DNA from: Pseudomonadota bacterium
GTDB lineage: Bacteria; Pseudomonadota; Alphaproteobacteria; Micropepsales; Micropepsaceae
Reading direction: 5' to 3'
NCBI GenBank assembly: GCA_021808875.1
Contig: JAKBAU010000184.1
Location: 1 to 7,286 of the forward strand
DNA length: 7,286 bases
The notes under the pieces were generated by a model. It made no database searches, was not told the DNA's origin, and was given only the letters and a program-made list of their open reading frames with translations. The position numbers and the translations under genes were made by a program. The stretch's first letter is position 1. Every line of letters starts with the position of its first letter. Below are positions 1-5,730 of this stretch, piece after piece.

Positions 1-794
1 AGAAGCTGGGGGAAGGTTTGCCGCAGGCGGTCGTGAACAGCGAAGATCATCGTTTCTTCACCTGGATGGGTCTGGGCGGCGAGGAATACCGGGCGCGCCC
101 CGATGGCCTGCCGCAGGCTGTCGAGCGCCGCCGGATCGGCAGGCAGCACAGGGGCATCTGCCTTCAGGCTACCGGTTACCTCGACCTGAGCTGCGCCCAA
201 AAGGCGAAGGCGTTCCGCCGTGCGCGCGTCCTGGACCAGGCACAGGTCGTAGGCAGACATCAGCACAGCTGCGCTGCGGCGGGCACGATACCAGCTCGTA
301 AATGAGCGTTCTGACATCCGGCCATTGACCAGCGCCAGCAAAACATTGCGGCGTTGGGCTTCGATCAAGGCGTTGGGCCAAATTTCCGAATCGATAAAGA
401 GCGCGATTTGGGGGCGCCAATGGTCCAAAAACCGTATTACGGCACCAGGCGTGTCGACGACCGCGAATTGATGCAGCACGCCCGCTGGCAGGCGCTGGTG
501 CAGCACCTGGGCGCTGCTCACCGTGCCACTGGTAAGAAGAATCCGTCGACCTGGCTTGCGTATGAGAACCTCAATGAGGGGCAGTGCGGCGAGCGACTCA
601 CCGACACTAGCGCCGTGAATCCAGATTAGCGTGCCGTCCGGCCTCGGAATTGATGTGTAGCCGAGCCGTTCCGCCATGCGTTTGGGATCTTCCTTGCCGC
701 GCAACATGCGCTGGCGCAGCAAAACCGGAGCAAGCGGAGTGGCCATGCGCGATAGCAGGCGATAGGCGATGAGACCGACAGTTAGATTGCGCAT
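1..794 (-). CDS. waaA: 3-deoxy-D-manno-octulosonic acid (Kdo) transferase, partial (C-terminus beyond window)
   Basis: This enzyme transfers Kdo from CMP-Kdo to the lipid A precursor at the cytoplasmic face of the inner membrane. The frame is open from the ATG at 794 to the left edge and gives 264 complete codons. Family members are about 420 residues, so roughly the last third, including the rest of the C-terminal nucleotide-binding domain, is missing. Visible motifs are an N-terminal hydrophobic/basic anchor (about residues 5-30), ERLG (42-45), HGASVGE (60-66, whose Glu66 matches the general base of the family), DSEIWPN (135-141), NGRMSERS (157-164), TGSLKAD (207-213) and THPGEE (242-247). 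Asp135 sits where E. coli KdtA has Glu130. The start lies 5 bp after the msbA-like stop and has no good Shine-Dalgarno nearby, so translation is probably coupled. The identification is firm. Confidence 0.95.
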   Translation of the reverse strand, partial: MRNLTVGLIAYRLLSRMATPLAPVLLRQRMLRGKEDPKRMAERLGYTSIPRPDGTLIWIHGASVGESLAALPLIEVLIRKPGRRILLTSGTVSSAQVLHQRLPAGVLHQFAVVDTPGAVIRFLDHWRPQIALFIDSEIWPNALIEAQRRNVLLALVNGRMSERSFTSWYRARRSAAVLMSAYDLCLVQDARTAERLRLLGAAQVEVTGSLKADAPVLPADPAALDSLRQAIGARPVFLAAQTHPGEETMIFAVHDRLRQTFPQL

Positions 795-799
795 CGGGA

Positions 800-2635
800 T
801 CAGCCGGATACCCGCTCCTCATCCAGTCCGTGGTGATAGAGGCGTGCATAGAGACCTTTACGCGCCAGCAACTCCCCGTGGCTGCCGAATTCGACGATGC
901 GACCGCAATCCAGTACGAAGATGCAATCGGCATCAAGCACCGTTGACAAGCGATGCGCGATTACGAGGGTGGTGCGTCCGCGCATCAGTGCGCTGAGCGC
1001 ATCCTGTACCTGTCGTTCGCTTTCGCTGTCGAGTGCGCTCGTTGCCTCGTCCAGCAACAGGATCGGCGCGTTGCGCACCATGGCCCTTGCGATGGCGATA
1101 CGCTGCCTCTGTCCTCCGGACAGTTTGAGCCCACCTTCGCCGACGCGGGTTTCATATCCGTCGGGCATGGCCATGATGAAGTCATGCGCTGCTGCGGCCT
1201 TGGCGGCCTCCCTAATCTGCTCGGGGCTGGCATCCTGCCGGCCCAGGGTGATGTTTTCGGCGACGGTTGCGTCGAACAAGATGGGATCTTGAGTGACGAG
1301 TGCAATATGGGCCCGCAAGGAGGCAAGTGTGAGATCGCGAATGTCGTGTCCGTCGATACGGATGGCGCCCTCGGCCACGTCATAGAAGCGCAGCAAAAGA
1401 TTGAACAGCGTCGATTTGCCAGACCCGGAAGGTCCCACCAGGGCAACTTTCTGGCCCGACGCCACGGCGAAACTGACGTCCTCAATAGCCGGGATTGTGG
1501 CATCACCATGATAGGAAAACCGCACATGATCGAAGCTGATGGCGCCCCCGGCATGCGTGATCGCCAATGACAAAGCTTGGGGCCGATCCGTGATGTCGGG
1601 GCGGGCATCAATCACGTCGAAGATACGGGTTGCGGCGGTCAGTCCTTCGGCGGCAATTGTCCAGAGCTGAGTGAGGTTACGAACCGGCTGCTGCGCGAGC
1701 AGCATGGCAGCGAGGAAGGCGGCGAAATGTCCGAGAGTCAGATGGCCATTTATTCCTTCCCACCCTGCGTAGAAGATGGTGAAGGCGATCACCAGGCCGC
1801 CGAATAGATCAGTTACCGGTACTGCTGCAGCGCGGGCACGCACCGTGCGCAATAAATAGCGCAGTCGCTGCGAGATCTGCGCATCCGCCATGGCTGCGGC
1901 ATAATTTTCGAGCCCGTAGGCCTTGATGATGCGCCTTCCCGCGAGGGTCTCGCTGAGCGTGGTTGAGAAATTGCTGGTCTCCTGCATCCCCCGGTCGACT
2001 GATTTGCGGATCGAGCGACCAAGCGCCTGGGTGACCCAGGCGACGGCTGGCAAAACTACAAGCGAGATCAGTGTCAGCTGCCAGTCCATAATCAGCATGA
2101 CCACCATCAAGCCGATCAGCGTCAGCAGTTCCTTTCCCAAACCGGCGACGCCACGGGCGAGGGAATTGCGCAGCAGCGAGACATCGTAGAGAAACTTGGA
2201 CACGACTTCGCCGGAATGCACCGCGTTCAGAGAGGTCAGATCAAGGCGGATTTGGGCGCGAAACATGTCACGCTGGGTGTCGGCCACGATGCGCTCCGCT
2301 AGACCATTGACCAGCGCCAGTTCGATAAAGCCGCTGATCGAGCGCGCGATGACGACCGCGACGATAGCCAGGGGTATCAGTACCAGCATGTCGGCGCGCT
2401 TCTGGGTGAAGATCAGGTCCAGCGCGGGCTGAACCAGATAGCTCAGCAGTGGCGTCGACGCGGAGGTGACGAGCATGGCCGCGATGGCGAAGGACAGCGT
2501 GGTCAAATATCGGCGCACATACTCGCGTCCGAGACGGACGATGATGGTCCGCTGGCTTCTGGACGGTGAAACCGGCTGTACCGCGGCCGCCGGGGGGCGG
2601 TGACGGGCTGCGGCTTCTGTTGGGGGCTGCGCCAT
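800..2635 (-). CDS. msbA: MsbA-type lipid A export ABC transporter (permease fused to ATPase)
   Basis: This is a half-transporter of 611 residues that should dimerise in the inner membrane. By context it probably flips core-lipid A from the inner to the outer leaflet. Residues 1-30 are rich in Pro and Ala and precede the membrane domain. Hydrophobic segments lie near 45-68, 83-105, 165-205 (two), 273-293 and 300-316. The ATPase domain has Walker A GPSGSGKST (401-409), Q-loop Gln449, signature LSGGQRQ (505-511), Walker B ILLLDE (525-530), D-loop SALD (533-536) and switch His561, all intact. The gene follows DUF4170 by 76 bp and precedes waaA by 5 bp. The ATG at 2635 lacks a clear Shine-Dalgarno and has a hairpin just upstream. 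Family ABCB/MsbA is certain; lipid A as substrate is inferred from waaA next door, and another lipid or drug export role is possible. Confidence 0.9.
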   Translation of the reverse strand: MAQPPTEAAARHRPPAAAVQPVSPSRSQRTIIVRLGREYVRRYLTTLSFAIAAMLVTSASTPLLSYLVQPALDLIFTQKRADMLVLIPLAIVAVVIARSISGFIELALVNGLAERIVADTQRDMFRAQIRLDLTSLNAVHSGEVVSKFLYDVSLLRNSLARGVAGLGKELLTLIGLMVVMLIMDWQLTLISLVVLPAVAWVTQALGRSIRKSVDRGMQETSNFSTTLSETLAGRRIIKAYGLENYAAAMADAQISQRLRYLLRTVRARAAAVPVTDLFGGLVIAFTIFYAGWEGINGHLTLGHFAAFLAAMLLAQQPVRNLTQLWTIAAEGLTAATRIFDVIDARPDITDRPQALSLAITHAGGAISFDHVRFSYHGDATIPAIEDVSFAVASGQKVALVGPSGSGKSTLFNLLLRFYDVAEGAIRIDGHDIRDLTLASLRAHIALVTQDPILFDATVAENITLGRQDASPEQIREAAKAAAAHDFIMAMPDGYETRVGEGGLKLSGGQRQRIAIARAMVRNAPILLLDEATSALDSESERQVQDALSALMRGRTTLVIAHRLSTVLDADCIFVLDCGRIVEFGSHGELLARKGLYARLYHHGLDEERVSG

Positions 2636-2642
2636 GGTGAGT

Positions 2643-2659
2643 CGCTCATAGCATGAGCG
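2643..2659 (-). promoter_or_regulatory. Short hairpin just upstream of the msbA-like start codon
   Basis: There is a perfect 7 bp inverted repeat (CGCTCAT and ATGAGCG) with a 3-base loop. It ends 7 bases before the ATG at 2635 and so covers the place where a ribosome-binding site should be. It holds two ATG triplets that are out of frame with the transporter. A role in controlling translation is only inference; the repeat could be chance. Confidence 0.3.
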
Positions 2660-2711
2660 CGACAGGCAGTGCGAGGCGCAGCTGCAGGCCGCCGACGAGG
2701 GGGCTCTGGCC

Positions 2712-2945
2712 CTAGCGGGGCTCGGGCTCGAGAAGCTTGTGCAGGTGGACCACGAAGTATCGCATCTGGGCGTTATCGACGGTGGCCTGTGCCTTGGCGC
2801 GCCAGGCTGTCAGGGCGGAGTTGTAATCGGGATAGATGCCAATGATGTCTAGCGCGGACAGATTCTTGAACTCGCTGGAATCAGGGGTGACCATCTCCCC
2901 GCCAAATACCAGGTGCAGAAGCTGCTTGGATGGGGGTTTGCTCAT
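2712..2945 (-). CDS. DUF4170 family protein, function unknown
   Basis: This is a small soluble protein of 77 residues, the usual length for DUF4170. Recognisable parts are LHLVFGGEM (10-18), a central DIIGIYPDYNSALTAW stretch (33-48), then AQATVDNAQMRYFVVHLH (52-69). No catalytic motif, signal peptide or membrane segment is visible, and the family has no established function that I know of. The reading frame continues upstream to 3083, but I chose the ATG at 2945. It has AGGAG a short 3 bases upstream, begins where homologues begin, and does not overlap the phosphatase gene, which ends 10 bp before. The family often sits beside lipopolysaccharide genes in Alphaproteobacteria, which suggests, without proving, a link to the cell envelope. 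A coding-like stretch follows the TAG stop. Confidence 0.9.
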   Translation of the reverse strand: MSKPPSKQLLHLVFGGEMVTPDSSEFKNLSALDIIGIYPDYNSALTAWRAKAQATVDNAQMRYFVVHLHKLLEPEPR

Positions 2946-2948
2946 GAG

Positions 2949-2953
2949 CTCCT
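2949..2953 (-). promoter_or_regulatory. Shine-Dalgarno site of the DUF4170 gene
   Basis: AGGAG on the minus strand lies between the TAA stop of the phosphatase gene and the ATG at 2945, with only 3 bases of spacing (5 if GAGG at 2951-2954 is used instead). It supports the short 77-residue start over the longer upstream ATGs. Confidence 0.6.
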
Positions 2954-2955
2954 CT

Positions 2956-3768
2956 TTATCTGGGTAGTGGCGTTGCGTGCAGTCGCTCAAGCAACGCCTC
3001 GTGCAGACTGGGCCCGGCACAGACATAGGGCGCCAGCCGGGCAGTTGGTCCATTATAGCGGAAGGGGCGCCCCGAGTGGTCACTCACCCTACCGCCGGCT
3101 TCGGTAACAACGATTTCGGCCGCCGCAAGGTCCCATTCATGCTTGGCGGACTGTACGAGAGCGGCATCAAATCGACCCGCAGCAACCAGCGCCAGGCGAT
3201 AGGCAATGGAACTGCGGTTTTCAACGTGCATCTGCGGCCAAGGGGGGAGGGGCGGAATCTGCCACTGCGGATAGCGGAAAATGACGCCACCTGCCAGCAT
3301 CCGGCAGCCCTCGATGGCTCGCTGGGCGCTCACCTGGATGGGTGCACCGTTCAGATGGGCACCACGACCTTGAGCGGCGGAAAAAAATTCGTCGAGAATC
3401 GGATTGAAAACGACTCCGCAAAGCGGACGGCCATCATGGACAACGGCGGCGCAGATGGTGAACTGGGGGCGATGCCGGATGAACGCGCTTGTCCCGTCGA
3501 TCGGGTCGATCACAAAGAGAGTGCGTGCGGTTAGCCGCGCCTTGTTGTCCGCACTTTCTTCGGACAGCCAGCCATAACTGGGCCGCGCAGGGCGTAGACG
3601 CGCTTCAAGCAAAGCGTTGACCGCCAGATCGGCCTCACTGACCGGTGATCCGCCCTTCTTGCTCCAGCTTCTGACGTCACCGCCAAACAGGCTGGAGGCC
3701 ACCGTACCGGCATCCCGCACCGATTGCTCAAGCAGATGCAGATCGGCGACAAGATCAGGCTCCTGCAA
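2956..3768 (-). CDS. cysQ: CysQ-like / inositol-monophosphatase-superfamily phosphatase
   Basis: This is a 270-residue member of the lithium-sensitive, Mg-dependent phosphatase superfamily. CysQ removes the 3'-phosphate from 3'-phosphoadenosine 5'-phosphate, a by-product of sulfate assimilation; other members act on inositol phosphates. Metal-site motifs are complete: SPVSEADLAVN (41-51), SEES with Glu70/71 (69-72), DPIDGTSAF (88-96, Asp88, Asp91, Thr93) and EWDLAAAE (211-218, Asp213) followed by EAGGRVSD. The start is TTG at 3768. It is the first start-type codon after an in-frame TGA, and a GAGGG lies 8 bases upstream inside the end of pmbA. The gene overlaps pmbA by 14 bp, so translation is likely coupled. 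The superfamily is certain. The CysQ assignment rests on length, sequence style and the usual alphaproteobacterial neighbourhood, and the substrate is not proven. Confidence 0.9.
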   Translation of the reverse strand: MQEPDLVADLHLLEQSVRDAGTVASSLFGGDVRSWSKKGGSPVSEADLAVNALLEARLRPARPSYGWLSEESADNKARLTARTLFVIDPIDGTSAFIRHRPQFTICAAVVHDGRPLCGVVFNPILDEFFSAAQGRGAHLNGAPIQVSAQRAIEGCRMLAGGVIFRYPQWQIPPLPPWPQMHVENRSSIAYRLALVAAGRFDAALVQSAKHEWDLAAAEIVVTEAGGRVSDHSGRPFRYNGPTARLAPYVCAGPSLHEALLERLHATPLPR

Positions 3769-5098
3769 TGGTCAAGCCCTCGACACGTAGCGTCGGCGCG
3801 TTGGTACCATAACGGAATTCAAGATCACTCGCCGGTGTCATCTGCCGGAACATGTCCTTGAGATTCCCGGCTATGGTCACGCCTGCCACTGGGTAGAGGA
3901 TTTCACCCTTCTCAATCCAGAAGCCGCTAGCTCCCCGGCTATAGTCGCCGGTGACGCCATTGACGCCCATGCCCATCAATTCAGTGACATAAAGGCCGTC
4001 CTTGATGTCAGAAATCAGTTGCGCACGATCGAAAACCCCGGCTTGCATATAGAGATTGGTTGGTGCGGGGGTCGGCGGGCCGCCAGTGCTGCGCGCCGCA
4101 TGTCCGGTTGTGGTCAGACCAAGCTGGCGGGCGCTGGCGCAGTCGAGCAGCCAGGAGGTCAAAACACCCCTGTCGATCAGGTTCTGACAGCGGTTGCGTA
4201 CGCCCTCGCCATCGAAGGGTTTTGAGCGCAAACCCCGTCGACGATGAGGATCATCGACAATGGTGATCCCCGGCGCGAAAACCTCTGCTCCGAGGCGATC
4301 CTTGAGGAAGCTGACCCCGCGGGCGATGGCGTTGCCCGAGATGGCACCAACAAAGTGCCCGAGCAGGCCGCCGGCCACCCGCGGATCAAAGACCACTGGC
4401 AGGGCTGCTGATTTGGCTTTGCGCGGATTGAGGCGGGCAACGGTGCGTTCACCGGCTCGACGTCCGACTACACCCACATGCTCAAGGTCCGATGCGTGGC
4501 GGGCGCTGACCCCATCATAGTCCCGCTCCATGGCGGTTCCTTCCCCGGCCAGGACCGCAACACCGAGGCTGCTGCTGGTGGCGGCGTACCGTCCGAAGAA
4601 ACCCTCACTGGTTGCAAGCGCGATGGCGTTACGACCGAAGGAGGCGCCACCACCTTCAGAATTGGTGACGCCGGGAACGGCCATGGCCGCCGCCTCGATA
4701 TCTTTGGCCCGGGCAATCAGGGTCTCTGTGGTTGGCTCCGCCGTGTCTTCGAGGTCTAGATCCGAAATCTGCGTAGCCAGGAGGCCGCGCGGGGCAAGAC
4801 CGGCAAAGGGGTCCTCGGGGGCAAGGCGGGCCATGGCAACGGCCCGTTCGGGAAGTCCGTCGACGGCCTCACGTGCAAGATCGCTCGAAGACACAAAAGC
4901 TACGCGCTGGCCAACAAAGACCCGCAGGCCCAAATGTCGGCTCTCGGAGCGTTCGACGTCCTCCAGGTTGCCCAGGCGGTAGGATACCCCGGCCGCGGTG
5001 CTTTCCACGATCAGGGCGTCGGCCGCATCGGCGCCGGCAGCGCGGGCCGCCGCGATCAGGTGCGCAAGCAGGTCCTGTGGGTTATCGGTCTTCGTCAC
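3755..5098 (-). CDS. pmbA: PmbA/TldE-type metalloprotease-partner protein (TldD/PmbA family)
   Basis: The family forms a TldD-TldE heterodimer that cleaves unfolded peptides and, in E. coli, matures microcin B17 and degrades the antitoxin CcdA. Starting at the GTG at 5098 the protein is 447 residues, close to the 450 of E. coli PmbA. Family features are an N-terminal AGADAADALIVES (21-33), GLRVFVGQRVAFVSSSD (57-73), PVVFDPRVAGGLLGHFVGAI (234-253), SKPFDGEG (292-299), PTNLYMQAG (346-354), YSRGASGFWIEKGEI (386-400) and TIAGNLKDMF (408-417). There is no HExxxH zinc motif, so this is the PmbA/TldE type, which should need a TldD from elsewhere in the genome. An ATG at 5161 in the same frame is less likely because it lies 59 bp inside the MAPEG gene and adds non-conserved residues. 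Overlap with the phosphatase gene suggests one transcript. Confidence 0.92.
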   Translation of the reverse strand: MTKTDNPQDLLAHLIAAARAAGADAADALIVESTAAGVSYRLGNLEDVERSESRHLGLRVFVGQRVAFVSSSDLAREAVDGLPERAVAMARLAPEDPFAGLAPRGLLATQISDLDLEDTAEPTTETLIARAKDIEAAAMAVPGVTNSEGGGASFGRNAIALATSEGFFGRYAATSSSLGVAVLAGEGTAMERDYDGVSARHASDLEHVGVVGRRAGERTVARLNPRKAKSAALPVVFDPRVAGGLLGHFVGAISGNAIARGVSFLKDRLGAEVFAPGITIVDDPHRRRGLRSKPFDGEGVRNRCQNLIDRGVLTSWLLDCASARQLGLTTTGHAARSTGGPPTPAPTNLYMQAGVFDRAQLISDIKDGLYVTELMGMGVNGVTGDYSRGASGFWIEKGEILYPVAGVTIAGNLKDMFRQMTPASDLEFRYGTNAPTLRVEGLTIAGA

Positions 5099-5102
5099 GG
5101 TC

Positions 5103-5528
5103 TCAGGAGGCCACAAGCGTAGGTACGATCGCAAGCCACAGAAGTGCGACAATCCCGACAATGAAGGCGAGAAAGGTCAAAACCATGCCCACAAGGCGTA
5201 AGGTGGACGGCCCCTCATTCCGCGACAAGGCGACACCGTGAAGGAGCCGGCCGATGGTAAGAGGAAGGCCGACGGCATGCAGAATCCAGACCGGGCTGCC
5301 GAGCGAGCTCAACCCCAGCATCAGGATCAACGCCGTGGGCGTGTACTCTGTATTGTTGGCGTGCGCCCGCAGCCGGCGCCCGAGTTCTGGCTTGCCGCCA
5401 TCGCCAATACCAACATTGGCCTTCATCCGCGCCCGTACGGCCAAAGCCCCTAGCACCAACATGATGAGGGCATTGAGCGCGGCATAGATGGCAAACAGGT
5501 GGAATGGGTCGGACAGAATACCGGACAT
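5103..5528 (-). CDS. MAPEG family membrane protein
   Basis: This is a 141-residue integral membrane protein of the MAPEG family (membrane-associated proteins in eicosanoid and glutathione metabolism). Bacterial members are mostly uncharacterised; some have glutathione transferase or peroxidase activity. Four hydrophobic segments lie near residues 9-31, 63-78, 80-97 and 112-137. Family marks are GIGDGGKPEL (40-49), RAHANNTEY (54-62) and GRLLHG (93-98). I chose the ATG at 5528 because GGGAG lies 7 bases upstream; the in-frame ATG at 5546 has no such site. The stop is 4 bp before the GTG of pmbA, so the two are probably translated together, though no functional link between the families is known to me. 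Enzyme activity cannot be predicted from this sequence. Confidence 0.9.
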   Translation of the reverse strand: MSGILSDPFHLFAIYAALNALIMLVLGALAVRARMKANVGIGDGGKPELGRRLRAHANNTEYTPTALILMLGLSSLGSPVWILHAVGLPLTIGRLLHGVALSRNEGPSTLRLVGMVLTFLAFIVGIVALLWLAIVPTLVAS

Positions 5529-5535
5529 CGCGAAT

Positions 5536-5540
5536 CTCCC
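5536..5540 (-). promoter_or_regulatory. Shine-Dalgarno site of the MAPEG gene
   Basis: GGGAG on the minus strand, 7 bases before the ATG at 5528. It decides for this start over the ATG at 5546. Confidence 0.65.
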
Positions 5541-5551
5541 AGCCAAAACGG

Positions 5552-5570
5552 GGGGCCATGTGACGGCCCC
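5552..5570 (-). terminator. GC-rich hairpin, possible weak terminator or 5'-leader element
   Basis: A 6 bp inverted repeat, GGGGCC and GGCCCC, has a 7-base loop. On the minus strand it is followed by CC and then GTTTTGG, so the T-tract is only four long. It could end the ubiD-protease transcript or form part of the leader of the MAPEG message, since it stands 23 bp before that start codon. The short T-tract makes strong termination doubtful. Confidence 0.3.
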
Positions 5571-5573
5571 GCA

Positions 5574-5586
5574 TGACCAAGGTCAA
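5574..5586 (-). promoter_or_regulatory. Palindrome TGACC-AA-GGTCA overlapping a TTGACC -35-like box
   Basis: A perfect 5 bp inverted repeat with a 2-base centre. On the minus strand it is preceded by T, making TTGACC, a good -35 match. At 17 bp spacing the matching -10 would be TCACAT (5558-5563), which is poor. A promoter with an operator over its -35 box, driving MAPEG and downstream genes, is possible but weakly supported. Confidence 0.2.
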
Positions 5587-5730
5587 GCAGGAGAAGGCAA
5601 GAGACTGGTGCGTCCGTTGGGGAAGGTGCTCTTTGGGTGCCCTTTGAACTCGGGCCGGTGCCCCGGGGAGGCTGCGCCTCAAGCCACGGTCATAGGCGCT
5701 CAAGTTGTCCCCTTATCGCCATCCAATGCC

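Larger units (their letters stand above)
5529..5730. other. Intergenic region between the aspartic-protease-like gene and MAPEG
   Basis: These 202 bp are the longest non-coding stretch in the window. I see no convincing small gene. They hold a palindrome with a possible -35 element (5574-5586), a GC-rich hairpin (5552-5570), a weak 5 bp stem (5668-5680) and the MAPEG ribosome-binding site. The break in otherwise tight spacing makes this the best place for a promoter of the MAPEG-to-waaA group. Confidence 0.6.

Noticed and set aside
953..1570. Plus-strand open frame of 205 codons
   Set aside because: It is antisense to the ATPase domain of the msbA-like gene, whose motifs are all intact; no family is recognisable.
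985..1611. Minus-strand open frame of 208 codons in another frame within the msbA-like gene
   Set aside because: It is a shadow of the ATPase domain; the true frame carries Walker A, signature and Walker B motifs.
2946..3083. Upstream extension of DUF4170 to an ATG at 3083
   Set aside because: It would overlap the phosphatase gene by about 130 bp and add non-conserved residues; the ATG at 2945 has its own Shine-Dalgarno and matches family length.
3755..5098. Possible TldD metalloprotease
   Set aside because: No HExxxH zinc motif is present; the GLLGHFVGAISG region is of the PmbA/TldE type.
5099..5161. ATG at 5161 as pmbA start
   Set aside because: It adds 21 Trp/Arg/Leu-rich residues unlike the family and overlaps MAPEG; GTG at 5098 gives the usual length.
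5658..5680. CCCCGGGG palindrome and GAGGC-TGC-GCCTC stem as a terminator
   Set aside because: The stem is only 5 bp and no T-tract follows on either strand.
5215..5703. Minus-strand open frame starting in the intergenic region and running through MAPEG
   Set aside because: It is out of frame with MAPEG, has no ribosome-binding site and no recognisable domain, and is Arg/Pro-rich as expected of a shifted frame.
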